DNA of 64,000 nucleotides from Streptococcaceae bacterium ESL0729. Its GTDB lineage: Bacteria; Bacillota; Bacilli; Lactobacillales; Streptococcaceae. The notes beneath the pieces are model-generated. The model saw only the letters and a program-made list of their open reading frames with translations, did not search any database and was not told where the DNA came from. Every line of letters begins with the position of its first letter. Position 1 is the stretch's first letter. Below, one piece after another: positions 1-10,900 of this stretch. A program made the translations under genes and the position numbers. Where the stretch lies: contig CP113924.1 of NCBI GenBank assembly GCA_029391995.1, forward strand, positions 239,501 through 303,500, given 5' to 3'.

Positions 1-38
1 TAAAGATTTTAACGAGATTCGCTGAAAAAAGATAATTA

Positions 39-47
39 TGATATAAT
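39..47 (+). promoter_or_regulatory. Extended -10 promoter of the rml-rgp cluster
   Basis: TGaTATAAT lies 33 bases upstream of the rmlA start, an extended -10 element. The hexamer 17 bases further upstream (TCGCTG) is a poor -35, which is tolerable when TGn is present. A second AT-rich -10-like box (TATAAT, about 55-60) follows. It probably drives the whole rhamnose polysaccharide cluster, because no clear terminator is seen before 12646. Confidence 0.55.
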
Positions 48-79
48 CTAAGAGTATAATTTTTGAAAAAGAGGTAAAT

Positions 80-946
80 ATGAAAGGTATTATCCTAGCC
101 GGAGGTTCTGGCACACGTCTATATCCCCTAACTCGTGCAACAAGCAAGCAACTTATGCCGATTTATGATAAACCAATGATCTACTATCCACTATCAACTT
201 TAATGTTGGCTGGAATTAAGGACATTCTTATCATCTCTACCCCTCAAGACCTTCCGCGTTTTGAAGAGTTACTGGGAGATGGAAGCGAGTTTGGAATCAA
301 TCTAAGCTATGCTGAACAGCCAAGTCCTGATGGACTAGCCCAAGCCTTCATTATTGGTGAGGACTTTATTGGAGACGATTCAGTAGCATTGATTCTTGGG
401 GATAATATCTACCATGGACCAGGCCTTTCTAAGATGCTTCAAAAGGCTGCCTCAAAAGAAAGTGGAGCAACTGTTTTTGGTTACCAGGTAAAAGATCCAG
501 AACGTTTTGGTGTGGTTGATTTTGATGAAAATATGAAGGCTATCTCTGTTGAAGAAAAACCTGAACATCCAAAGTCAAATTACGCTATTACTGGCCTTTA
601 CTTCTATGATAATGATGTCGTAGAGATTGCTAAAAATATCAAACCAAGTGCACGTGGTGAGCTTGAAATTACTGACGTAAATGCGGCTTACTTAGAACGT
701 GGAACACTTGACGTTGAGCTTATGGGGCGTGGTTTTGCCTGGCTTGATACAGGTACACATGAAAGCCTACTTGAAGCAGCTCAATACATTGAGACTGTTC
801 AACGTATGCAAAACCTTCAGGTGGCAAACCTTGAAGAAATTGCCTACCGCATGGGTTACATTACACGCGAACAAGTAGGTGAACTCGCTCAATCACTTAA
901 GAAAAATGAGTATGGTCAATACCTACTACGTTTAATCGAGGAATAA
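80..946 (+). CDS. rmlA: Glucose-1-phosphate thymidylyltransferase RmlA
   Basis: RmlA makes dTDP-glucose from glucose-1-phosphate and dTTP, the first step of dTDP-L-rhamnose synthesis in the cytoplasm. The 288-residue length is standard. The N-terminal nucleotide-binding motif [11 protein letters not shown] is intact, and the sugar-binding loop [10 protein letters not shown] and the Asp-containing LGDNIYHG are present. GAGG sits 7 bases before the ATG. It is the first gene of the cluster, 1 base from rmlC, so the two are almost certainly co-transcribed. Identity is very secure. Confidence 0.97.
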   Translation: MKGIILAGGSGTRLYPLTRATSKQLMPIYDKPMIYYPLSTLMLAGIKDILIISTPQDLPRFEELLGDGSEFGINLSYAEQPSPDGLAQAFIIGEDFIGDDSVALILGDNIYHGPGLSKMLQKAASKESGATVFGYQVKDPERFGVVDFDENMKAISVEEKPEHPKSNYAITGLYFYDNDVVEIAKNIKPSARGELEITDVNAAYLERGTLDVELMGRGFAWLDTGTHESLLEAAQYIETVQRMQNLQVANLEEIAYRMGYITREQVGELAQSLKKNEYGQYLLRLIEE

Positions 947-947
947 G

Positions 948-1541
948 ATGACTAAAGAATTCTTTAATAAACCACTTGCTGCAAGAGAAATTCCTGGTAT
1001 TCCAGGCATGCTTGAATTTGATATTCCAGTCTTTGGGGACAACCGCGGCTGGTTCAAGGAAAACTTCCAAAAGGAAAAGATGATGCCACTTGGATTTCCT
1101 GAAAGCTTCTTTGCCCAAGGAAAACTACAAAACAACGTAAGCTTCTCAAGGAAGAATGTCCTTCGTGGACTCCATGCTGAGCCTTGGGACAAGTACATTT
1201 CAGTTGCTGACGATGGGCGTGTTCTAGGTTCTTGGGTTGACCTTCGTGAAGGTGAAACTTTTGGAAATGTCTACCAGACTGTAATTGACGCCAGCAAGGG
1301 AATTTTTGTTCCTCGCGGTGTGGCAAATGGTTTCCAAGTTTTATCTGACAAGGTTGCCTACAGCTACTTAGTTAATGATTACTGGGCTCTTGAATTGAAA
1401 CCAAAGTATGCCTTTGTCAATTATGCTGACGAGACCCTTGGCATTAAGTGGGAAAATCTTGCCCAAGCAGAAGTATCTGAAGCAGATGAGAATCACCCAA
1501 TGCTTAAGGATGTAAAACCTTTGAAGGCATCTGAGCTTTAA
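948..1541 (+). CDS. rmlC: dTDP-4-dehydrorhamnose 3,5-epimerase RmlC
   Basis: RmlC epimerises dTDP-4-keto-6-deoxyglucose at C3 and C5. The cupin-fold signatures are visible: DNRGWFKENFQ near residue 28, the catalytic-His segment VLRGLHAEPWDKYI near residue 68, and FVPRGVANGFQVLS near residue 120. At 197 residues it is the usual size of the Streptococcaceae form. It starts 1 base after rmlA stops, and its stop codon shares a base with the start of the next small ORF, so translation is probably coupled along the operon. Confidence 0.96.
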   Translation: MTKEFFNKPLAAREIPGIPGMLEFDIPVFGDNRGWFKENFQKEKMMPLGFPESFFAQGKLQNNVSFSRKNVLRGLHAEPWDKYISVADDGRVLGSWVDLREGETFGNVYQTVIDASKGIFVPRGVANGFQVLSDKVAYSYLVNDYWALELKPKYAFVNYADETLGIKWENLAQAEVSEADENHPMLKDVKPLKASEL

Positions 1542-1801
1542 TGAGGGTTGTTCATCTTAAAACCAAGAGAAAACTTGAGGCTTGGACTGTTCAAACAGAC
1601 ACCTCCTTACCTTTTTGGGCCGAAAACTTCTTTTCTCAAGGTGGCTTTAAATGGAATGGGACCAGGTCTTTGGCTATTAAAAATGCAGGAGGTCTTGTCA
1701 AAATGACAGTGCCTGTCGGGGATGTCATGGTCTTTAATGGCAAGTATTTAAAAGCAGTACCAGCCTACAAGTTTACTCGCGAATATAAGATCTTAGATTA
1801 A
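1541..1801 (+). CDS. Small protein of unknown function inside the rml operon
   Basis: An 86-residue product that I do not recognise. Its ATG overlaps the rmlC stop codon (TAATG), which argues for translational coupling and a genuine gene. The sequence is basic and rich in aromatic residues (EAWTV, PFWAENFF, FKWNGTR), with no signal peptide or membrane segment, so it is probably cytoplasmic. It has no Cys or obvious catalytic motif. Position suggests a role with dTDP-rhamnose enzymes or in tuning their translation, but that is inference. A short gap with weak spacing precedes rmlB. Confidence 0.72.
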   Translation: MRVVHLKTKRKLEAWTVQTDTSLPFWAENFFSQGGFKWNGTRSLAIKNAGGLVKMTVPVGDVMVFNGKYLKAVPAYKFTREYKILD

Positions 1802-2878
<1,077 letters not shown>

Positions 2879-2890
2879 AATATTTTAGCC

Positions 2891-2964
2891 TCATAGGGTT
2901 AGTGGTAATCAAAGTGCTGGAAAAGATTTAGTTCATTTTTCAGGATTACTGCTAACCCTTATGG
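2891..2964 (+). repeat. Long imperfect inverted repeat between rmlB and rmlD
   Basis: The outer arms (about 2892-2910 and 2944-2963) pair over about 19 bp with one bulged base and two G-U-compatible positions. An inner pair of arms (2917-2924 with 2936-2943) extends the stem by 8 bp, leaving an 11-base loop. There is no strong U-run directly after it, so it is not a typical intrinsic terminator. It could be an mRNA processing or stability element inside the operon, or the relic of a small mobile element. Confidence 0.6.
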
Positions 2965-3050
2965 CAGTTTTATACTTAAATAAAAAATAAAAAATAAAAG
3001 ATTCAAACGAAATAAAAAAATTTGTTATTATGATTAAGAATGGAGATAAA

Positions 3051-3887
3051 ATGATTTTAGTTACTGGAGCAAACGGCCAACTTGGAACAGAACTTTGCCA
3101 CCTATTAGATGAGCGTAATGAAGATTACGTAGCAACTGATGCAGCTCAACTTGATATCACAGATGCTGAAGCAGTTGAAAAAGCTTTTGCTGAAATTAAG
3201 CCAACCATCGTTTACCACTGTGCAGCTTACACAGCTGTTGATAAGGCTGAGGATGAAGGAAAAGAATTAGACTATGCTGTAAATGTTACAGGTACTGAAA
3301 ACATTGCCAAAGCTTGTGGTAAATATGATACAACCCTTGTCTACATTTCAACTGACTATGTCTTTAACGGTGAAAAACCAATCGGTGAAGAGTGGATGGA
3401 AGATGATGCGACAGGTCCTCAAACAGAATACGGTCGCACTAAACTTCTAGGAGAAGAAGCAGTCCACAAGTATGCACCACATCATTACATTATCCGTACC
3501 AGCTGGGTCTTTGGTAACTACGGAGCAAACTTTGTCTTCACCATGCAAAAACTTGCTGAAACTCGTGATACTTTAACAGTTGTTGATGATCAATTTGGCC
3601 GCCCAACTTGGACTCGTACCCTTGCTGAATTCATGGTTTATTTAGTAGAAAATCAAAAAGATTTTGGTACCTACCACCTATCAAACGAAGGTGTAACCAA
3701 CTGGTATGGTTTTGCCAAAGAAATCTTAAAAGATACCGATGTTGAAGTTTTACCAGTTGACAGCAGCAAGTTTGTCCAAAAGGCAAAACGTCCTAAAAAC
3801 TCTGTCATGAGCCTTGAGAAAACTAAGGCGACAGGTTTTGTAATTCCAACCTGGCAAGATGCCTTAAAGGAAATGCTTAAAAAATAA
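3051..3887 (+). CDS. rmlD: dTDP-4-dehydrorhamnose reductase RmlD
   Basis: RmlD performs the last, NAD(P)H-dependent step to dTDP-L-rhamnose. Motifs: the Rossmann motif VTGANGQLG at the start, YHCAAYTAVDKAE near residue 62, VYISTDYVFNGEKP, and the Tyr-x3-Lys catalytic pair in YGRTKLLGE. The frame is open from ATG 3030, but GGAG at 3042-3045 sits 5 bases before ATG 3051, giving MILVTGANG, the normal family start (278 residues). It is separated from rmlB by the 2891-2964 hairpin and lies 15 bases before rgpA. Confidence 0.95.
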   Translation: MILVTGANGQLGTELCHLLDERNEDYVATDAAQLDITDAEAVEKAFAEIKPTIVYHCAAYTAVDKAEDEGKELDYAVNVTGTENIAKACGKYDTTLVYISTDYVFNGEKPIGEEWMEDDATGPQTEYGRTKLLGEEAVHKYAPHHYIIRTSWVFGNYGANFVFTMQKLAETRDTLTVVDDQFGRPTWTRTLAEFMVYLVENQKDFGTYHLSNEGVTNWYGFAKEILKDTDVEVLPVDSSKFVQKAKRPKNSVMSLEKTKATGFVIPTWQDALKEMLKK

Positions 3888-3902
3888 AAGAAGAGGTGCA
3901 AG

Positions 3903-5045
3903 ATGCAACACGTTTTTATCATCGGATCCCGCGGACTTCCCGCAAAATACGGTGGATTTGAAACCTTTGTTGATGAACTTGTGAGTAATCAAAAGAGCAC
4001 AGAGATCAAATATCATGTTGCCAATCTATCTGACAGTGAGAACAAAAGCCATTATAAGTATAAGGGAGCTGATGTTTTTAACATTAGGTCACGCAATCTT
4101 GGTGGAGCACGGGTCATTTTTTATGACCTTGATGCCATCAACTACTCCTTAGAAATTATTAGAAAAGAGGGGATTGAAAATCCCATTTTCTATATTCTGG
4201 GAAATACAATCGGAGCCTTTATCACACCTGCCATCAAAAAAATTCATGCAGTGGGGGGTAAAGTTTTTGTAAATCCAGATGGTCTTGAGTGGAGACGTTC
4301 CAAGTGGAGCTATCCAATTCGTAAGTACTTAAAATACTCTGAGCGTAAGATGGTTGAGCAGGCTGATTTGATTATCGCTGACAACCAGGGAATTGAAGAT
4401 TACTTAAAGACTGAATACAAAAAGCCCTTTAAGTCGACAGTTTTAGCCTACGGGACAGATACTGAAGCGGGGGTAAATCCGGATTTTTCATGGTTTGAAA
4501 ACAAAGCTATAACTTCTGACGGTTATTATTTAGTTGTTGGCCGTTTCGTACCTGAAAACAACTATGAAGCGGTAATTAAGTCCTTTATGAGGTCTAAAAG
4601 TAAAAGGGACTTAGTTATTATTACCAACAAAGATGATGGCAATCTCTATGAAAGTCTCTTAAAATCAACAAATTTTGAAGGTGATTCAAGGATTAAATTT
4701 GTGGGAACTGTTTATGATAAGGATACCTTAAAGGCAATTAGGGAAAGAGCCTTTGCCTACATTCATGGTCATGAGGTTGGGGGAACTAATCCCAGTCTTT
4801 TAGAGGCCATGTGGTCAAGCAAACTAAATCTGGTCTTGGACGTTGATTTTAATCGTAATGTGACCCTAGACTCGGCCTGCTACTGGCAAAAAGACAATCT
4901 AGCAGAGTTGATTAATGAGGTCGATCTTCTTGATGAAGCTAAACGGGCTTTATACAGGCAAAAATCAAGACAAATTGTTTGTGATAATTATACCTGGCAG
5001 GGGATTGTTAATAAGTATGAGGAGCTCTTTTTGAATGAAGGTTAA
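3903..5045 (+). CDS. rgpA: Rhamnosyltransferase RgpA (DUF1972/GT4)
   Basis: A 380-residue glycosyltransferase starting with the DUF1972 signature IGSRGLPAKYGGFETFVDEL. The C-terminal GT4 half holds GGTNPSLLEAMW, which carries the nucleotide-sugar binding Glu. In streptococcal and lactococcal rhamnan clusters RgpA adds an early L-rhamnose to the lipid-linked acceptor on the cytoplasmic face. AAGAGGTG precedes the start. The last 11 bases overlap rgpB, indicating tight coupling. Sugar specificity is inferred from family and position. Confidence 0.88.
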   Translation: MQHVFIIGSRGLPAKYGGFETFVDELVSNQKSTEIKYHVANLSDSENKSHYKYKGADVFNIRSRNLGGARVIFYDLDAINYSLEIIRKEGIENPIFYILGNTIGAFITPAIKKIHAVGGKVFVNPDGLEWRRSKWSYPIRKYLKYSERKMVEQADLIIADNQGIEDYLKTEYKKPFKSTVLAYGTDTEAGVNPDFSWFENKAITSDGYYLVVGRFVPENNYEAVIKSFMRSKSKRDLVIITNKDDGNLYESLLKSTNFEGDSRIKFVGTVYDKDTLKAIRERAFAYIHGHEVGGTNPSLLEAMWSSKLNLVLDVDFNRNVTLDSACYWQKDNLAELINEVDLLDEAKRALYRQKSRQIVCDNYTWQGIVNKYEELFLNEG

Positions 5046-5976
5046 TATTTTAATGCCAACTTATAACGGGGCACGATTTATAGCAGACCAATTAAAAAGT
5101 ATTCAAAATCAGACCTTTACTGACTGGCATCTTCTTATTCGTGATGATGGGTCAACTGATCAAACACCCGACATTATTAGGGAGTTTGCAGCTGTCGATA
5201 GGCGAATAACATTCATAAATGATGGAAAACCCACTAAAAATTTAGGGACCATTGCCTCAGTTTTTGAACTAGTAAAAAGTGAAGCTGCTGATTTCTACTT
5301 TTTCTGTGACCAGGATGATATTTGGTTGCCCGAAAAATTGGCTCTGACCTTGGATGAGGCAAGCCTTCATGATAATTCAAGGGCTGTCATGTACTATACA
5401 GATCTTAAGGTAGTCGACCAGGAGCTTAAGGTGGTTTCTGAAAGTATGATTAGGTCGCAAAGTCATCATGCCAATACTAATCTCCTTGCAGAACTTACTG
5501 AAAATACAGTAACCGGCGGGGTAAGTATGATTAACCATGCTCTGGCAGACCTTTGGCTTTCAGCTGATAATATCCTTATGCATGACTGGTATCTGGCCCT
5601 TCTAGCTGCTAGCATGGGGGAGCTTGTCTATATCGATATTCCAACCCAGCTTTATCGCCAGCATGATAGTAATGTGCTAGGTGCAAGGACCCTTAGAAAA
5701 AGAATGAAGAACTGGATTCGTCCCTGGAAGCTTGTTGATAAATACTGGTGGCTAATTAAATCCAGTCAAGAGCAAGCTAGGAAACTTTTGGAGCTTCCAA
5801 ATCTTACTAGAGAAAATAGGGAGCTTATTGAAAGTTTTGTCAGCCTCACTGAAGGAGGGTTTACTACCCGACTTTCCAAGCTACAAAAATATAAATTTAG
5901 AAAGAACAGGACCTTTCATACCCTGGTCTTTCGGACTTTAGTTATTACCAATTTTGGTAATAAATCGGAGGAATAA
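5035..5976 (+). CDS. rgpB: GT2 rhamnosyltransferase RgpB
   Basis: A 313-residue GT-A fold transferase. The N-terminal motif is MPTYNGARFIADQL, followed by the substrate Asp in RDDGSTDQTP (near residue 39) and the metal-binding segment FCDQDDIWLPEKL (near residue 95). RgpB extends the rhamnan backbone from dTDP-rhamnose. The gene begins inside the end of rgpA and ends 6 bases before rgpC. The C-terminal 70 residues are basic and probably associate with the membrane. The exact linkage made cannot be read from sequence. Confidence 0.87.
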   Translation: MKVNILMPTYNGARFIADQLKSIQNQTFTDWHLLIRDDGSTDQTPDIIREFAAVDRRITFINDGKPTKNLGTIASVFELVKSEAADFYFFCDQDDIWLPEKLALTLDEASLHDNSRAVMYYTDLKVVDQELKVVSESMIRSQSHHANTNLLAELTENTVTGGVSMINHALADLWLSADNILMHDWYLALLAASMGELVYIDIPTQLYRQHDSNVLGARTLRKRMKNWIRPWKLVDKYWWLIKSSQEQARKLLELPNLTRENRELIESFVSLTEGGFTTRLSKLQKYKFRKNRTFHTLVFRTLVITNFGNKSEE

Positions 5977-5982
5977 GTAATA

Positions 5983-6783
5983 ATGAAGAAAAATAAAAAT
6001 CTGATTCTTTTAAAGGAATTAGTTTCGACAGATTTTAAATTGAGATACCAAGGATCTGTTTTAGGCTACCTGTGGTCGGTTGTCAAACCGCTGATGCTTT
6101 TTACAATCATGTACTTTGTCTTTGTGCGATTCTTAAGATTTGGTGGCGACATGCCCCACTTCTCGGTTGCCCTACTTTTAGGTATGGTTCTGTGGAATTT
6201 CTTTGCTGAATCAACCATGCTAGGGATGACATCCATTGTGTCTTACGGTGGTCTTTTGAGGAAGGTAAATATTCCTAAAACAATTATTGTAACCAGCTCA
6301 ACCATGAACTCAGTTATCAATCTTTTGATTAATTTGATCGTAGTTGTAATTTTTGCCTTAATCAATGGAGTTAGCCTTACTTGGCGGGTTGCCTTTCTGC
6401 CATTTTTACTTGTCGAGCTCTTTATTTTAGCTTATGGTCTGGCCCTTTTAATGTCAGCCATCTATGTCCGTTTTCGTGATCTGGGGCAAATTTGGGAGGT
6501 TGTTCTTCAAGGTGCCATGTATGCTACTCCAATCATTTATCCAATTACAATGATTATTGACCGCGGCTATACAACAATTGCCCAGCTGATGATGTTAAAT
6601 CCAATGGCTCAAATCATTCAAGATGCTCGCTATCTTACTATTTCGCCAGAAAATCTAACCATCTGGCAGCTGGTAGATAACAAGTTTCTTGCACTTATCC
6701 CCTACCTGCTACCTTTTGCTATTTTCCTATTAGGTCGTTGGTACTTTAATAAGCAATCAGATTACTTTGCGGAGGTAGTATAA
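5983..6783 (+). CDS. rgpC: Polysaccharide ABC exporter permease RgpC
   Basis: A 266-residue ABC-2 type membrane protein with about six hydrophobic segments. The conserved cytoplasmic N-terminal stretch LKELVSTDFKLRYQGSVLGY and the loop KVNIPKTIIV are typical of Wzm/TagG/RgpC exporters. With RgpD it flips the lipid-linked rhamnan to the outer face. Its stop codon overlaps the rgpD start (TAATG), consistent with fixed stoichiometry of the two subunits. Confidence 0.93.
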   Translation: MKKNKNLILLKELVSTDFKLRYQGSVLGYLWSVVKPLMLFTIMYFVFVRFLRFGGDMPHFSVALLLGMVLWNFFAESTMLGMTSIVSYGGLLRKVNIPKTIIVTSSTMNSVINLLINLIVVVIFALINGVSLTWRVAFLPFLLVELFILAYGLALLMSAIYVRFRDLGQIWEVVLQGAMYATPIIYPITMIIDRGYTTIAQLMMLNPMAQIIQDARYLTISPENLTIWQLVDNKFLALIPYLLPFAIFLLGRWYFNKQSDYFAEVV

Positions 6784-7976
6784 TGGCAAAAGAAAAAGAA
6801 GTAGTCCTAAGAGTTACTGATGTTCATAAATCCTTTAAACTTCCTGTTGATATGTCAAACAGCCTGAAGGTTACCGTTTTAAACATGCTTAAGGGTGTTA
6901 AGGGTTATGTTAAATATGATGTTTTAAAGGGAATTTCCTTTGAAGTTGAAAAAGGTGATTTTTTTGGGATTGTTGGACGAAATGGCTCAGGAAAATCAAC
7001 CCTTTTAAAAATTATTTCTCAAATTTATAAACCAGAAAAAGGCAATGTTGAAGTTTTTGGAAAACTTGTTCCCTTTATTGAACTTGGTGTTGGTTTTAAT
7101 CCTGAGCTTACTGGACGTGAAAATGTCTACATGAACGGTGCCATGCTTGGTTTTTCAAATGAAGAGATTGACGGCATGTATGACGATATCGTTGAATTTG
7201 CTGAGCTTTCAGAATTCATGGAACAAAAGTTAAAGAACTATTCAAGTGGGATGCAGGTTCGTCTGGCCTTCTCGGTTGCCATTAAGGCTCAAGGGGATAT
7301 TCTAGTTCTTGATGAGGTTCTTGCGGTTGGAGATGAGGCCTTCCAAAGAAAATGTAATGACTACTTTGAAGAACGCAAAAAATCAGGTCTTACAACCATT
7401 CTTGTAACCCACTCAATGGAAGCTGTTCGTAAGTATTGTAATAAGGCCCTTCTAATTGATGATGGTCTAGTAAAAACTGATGGTGACCCAAATGATACAG
7501 CCAATCAATATGTCCTTGATAACTTTTATGATGTGATGCCAGAATATGAGGCTCCTGAGAATAAGTATGTCGAAGACCTTCAGGTAAAACTTTTAAATAA
7601 TAGTATTATTGGGCCTGATGAATATGTTGAGTTTGAATTATCCTATACGGTGACAGAGGATATTAAGACTTATCCAGCCTTTTCATTTGTTGATATTGAC
7701 CGAAATTTTGACCTCTATAATGACAATATGATGCTTGATATGACAAGTGGTAAGGGTTCATTTAAGTTTAACTATAAGTGTAAACTTAATGCCATTAATA
7801 ATGCCAAAGTCCGCGTTGCCATCTCAATTAAGAGCGACAAGGATGATTATCTGGCTTTCCCTGAAAATAACGATGAGCTTGTCTTTGTTGTTAGAACAGA
7901 TAAGTTTAAAGATGAGAGTGAAAAGGACTCAGCCTTTGGTCTTCTAAAAAGAAATGGAAGCTGGACCCATGAGTAA
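6783..7976 (+). CDS. rgpD: Polysaccharide ABC exporter ATPase RgpD
   Basis: The ATPase partner of RgpC, 397 residues. Walker A is GRNGSGKST (near residue 65), the ABC signature region is YSSGMQVRLAF, Walker B is ILVLDEVLAVGDE, and the switch His is in VTHSMEAV. After about residue 250 comes a C-terminal beta-rich extension of the Wzt type, which in such exporters can bind the polysaccharide before transport. The 3' end overlaps the following glycosyltransferase gene by 8 bases. Confidence 0.93.
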   Translation: MAKEKEVVLRVTDVHKSFKLPVDMSNSLKVTVLNMLKGVKGYVKYDVLKGISFEVEKGDFFGIVGRNGSGKSTLLKIISQIYKPEKGNVEVFGKLVPFIELGVGFNPELTGRENVYMNGAMLGFSNEEIDGMYDDIVEFAELSEFMEQKLKNYSSGMQVRLAFSVAIKAQGDILVLDEVLAVGDEAFQRKCNDYFEERKKSGLTTILVTHSMEAVRKYCNKALLIDDGLVKTDGDPNDTANQYVLDNFYDVMPEYEAPENKYVEDLQVKLLNNSIIGPDEYVEFELSYTVTEDIKTYPAFSFVDIDRNFDLYNDNMMLDMTSGKGSFKFNYKCKLNAINNAKVRVAISIKSDKDDYLAFPENNDELVFVVRTDKFKDESEKDSAFGLLKRNGSWTHE

Positions 7977-10900
7977 AATCTTAGTTTTATCTCCCTTTGG
8001 AGGTTTTGGAAATGGTGCAGATATTTCCATGAATCACCAGATGGTTTATCTGAGAAGCCTTGGTTATGAAATAGTTAATGTCTATAACCAAGGTAGCGAT
8101 AGCTACAGGGATTTTTTAGCACAAGAAGGTATAGAAGGGGTCAATCTCAATTACACTTGGTGGGATGAAACTGAACTTCCTGATGAATTAAAGGCTAATA
8201 ATGTTTTAATTTATCAGGAGCTGGTTTCTCTGATTAAAAGTCATGGGGTTGACCTCTTAATAACTAATACTTCAAACATGCCTTGGGGAGCTATCGCAGC
8301 AAGTATCACTAATATTCCCCATATCTGGCTTCTCCATGAATTCGCTGAAGGTGATTTTGACTGGGTTAAGGACAAGTATCCTTTTATCGATGCCTTTTCA
8401 AATAAAATTCTTTGTTCAAGTGAGTCACTGGCTCAGGCGGTACAAAAAGAAGTTAAACAGAAGGTAGATTTTTTTAATCCCTATACAAATGTCCCTTCAA
8501 TTACGGGACATAGTGAGGACATTCGCCTGCTTTCGGTCAACTACCTAAGTCACGGAAAAAATCAACTGGAGCTTCTTTATGCCCTTAAGGAATTAGTTGC
8601 AAGAGGCTACAAGATTCCTGTTCTTTTTTCTGGTCGAGTTGAAGATGAAAAATATTATCAAGAGATGCTCACCTACATAGAAGATAATAATTTAGAGAAT
8701 TATGTTAGCTTTACTTATGCGGAAAATGGTAACTGGCATCCGGCGTCAGCAAACGATATATTTGTTTCACCAAGTAGGTCTGAAAGTTTTGGCCTTACCT
8801 ATGTTGAAGCCATGAAAGTTGCCATCCCTGTAATTACTGCCCAAAATGGAGGAGCAGAAACTCTTGAGCAAGCAGGTTATTTGGACCAGGAAAATATCTA
8901 TCAAGCAGGAGATATAGATGAACTTGTTTCCAAAATAATCTACATGGTAGAAAATCATGATGATATTAAGAAGCAGGCTGAAGCTACTCGAGTAAAGGTG
9001 CTTGAAGAGCAGAGTCTTGCAAGGATAACAGAAGCTCTTCTTGCAGCCATTAAGTCTTCAGCGACTTCAATTAATAAAATGACTCAAATCATGGCTCCTT
9101 GGGGTGAAAATTTTGTTTATAATCTTGATGGTTTAAAAAATCTTTTAGAGGGTAGACTGAGCTATATCAAAAACCTCGAAGGTGAGGTTATAAATTTACA
9201 TGTGAAACATGATGCCTTACAAGGCAATCTTCAAGAGCTTGCAGATATTGCAAGGGAGCATGAACTTGCGGCCACTGCTAGTAAAAAAGAGCTTGAAGTC
9301 TTGGCACAAGAATACAATAATTTAAATGAACGTTATCAATTTTTAATAAATTCATGGTGGTATAGGGGGATGAAACTGGCCTACCTGCCGATTAAGAAGT
9401 CTAGGAGTGCACTTCCGAAAATGAAAAATTTTGTTAAGAGGGGAATTAAGAAGGTCCTTAGGGCCAACCCTAAATTATACGGGTATGTTAAGCAAAAGAA
9501 TATGGCACGTGCCTTGCGGAAGGAACAAAAACGTCAAGCTATTGCAAACAGACCGTCTAAGGAACTTTTAGCCCTACAAAAATTAAGAAGAGAAGAAAGG
9601 GAGGCCTACGTCTATCAGGCAAATAATGCCAAGCGTGCCCTGATCTTTGTTGTCTATGAAAGTCAAGAACGCTTGCAGCCTTATAAGCTTTATTTTCTTG
9701 ACCACCTTGCTAAATTTGCTGAGGACATCTATATTGTTGTAAATGGTTATTTGGACCCTCGAGATCTTGATACCCTTTCAAAATATGGTCAAATTATGGA
9801 GCGGGAAAATATAGGCTATGATGCCACAGCCTTTAAATACGCTGTTGAACATTTAGGAAAAGACCTTCTTGCAAACTATGATCAACTACTTTTGGTTAAT
9901 GATACAAGCCTTGGTCCTGTAAATGACTTTGAAGATATGTTTGAGTATTTTTCTGACAAGAAGGTGGACATGTGGGGGATAACTGAAGGTGAAACCCAAA
10001 TTGATCCGCATGGCTTAAATAAATACGGCTACATTCCCCACCACATTCAAACCTACTTTGTAGTTATTGAAAAAACTTTACTCAAGTCTGATGCCTTCTA
10101 CCAGTATTTCATAGACATGCCAAGGATTACCAATCGTGATGAGGCGATAATGCACCATGAAACAGTCTTTACCAAGAACTTTACCGATCTAGGTTACTCT
10201 TATGATGTGTATGTAAAGGAAAATAGGGATTCTGCTGTTTATCATCATCCTTATTTGCTGGTCTCTAAATTCAATAACCCTATTATTAAATTTACGGCCC
10301 TTGAATATGATAATGATTTAATCTACCAACTCAATAAGCTTCATACCAAAACAGAAGTTCCTGAACTTCTTGAATGGGTGGAAAAAGAGACAGACTATCC
10401 TCTTACTATCCTTGAGGAAGCCATTAGGGTCGTTAAAAGTAAGGAAGAAAGTATCTTAATTATTGATGGCGTCCATGATTTAATTCCACAACTTACAAGA
10501 TACCGGGTTGAAAACAAAAGAGAGCAACTAGCAAATCTTGGTTTCAAGGTTAGGGTGAGAAGTTCTGAAATAGTGACAACGGCTGACCTTTACAAGACCA
10601 ACTTCCTTATTATTTATAGGGCTTGGTACAATGAAAATCTGCAGGAGATTGTTGACTGGGCAAGAAAACTTAAGATTCCAGTATTCTTTGATGTGGATGA
10701 CCTTGTAATTGATACAAGCTATACCGATCAGCTTTCTTATACTCAGGGACTTTCTGTATCAGAAAAAGCTAATTACGATAGTGGAGTTATGAGCTACCGT
10801 AGGATGATGCTTTCAACGGACGGAGTTATTGCAAGTACAAGAGATTTGGCTCATGAACTTGAAAACTACAAGGATCAGGTTATCTTAAACCGAAACCTTG

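Noticed and set aside
897-1326. Three overlapping antisense reading frames across rmlA-rmlC
   Set aside because: They lie opposite strongly conserved enzyme sequence, have no ribosome sites, and their products are low-complexity shadows.
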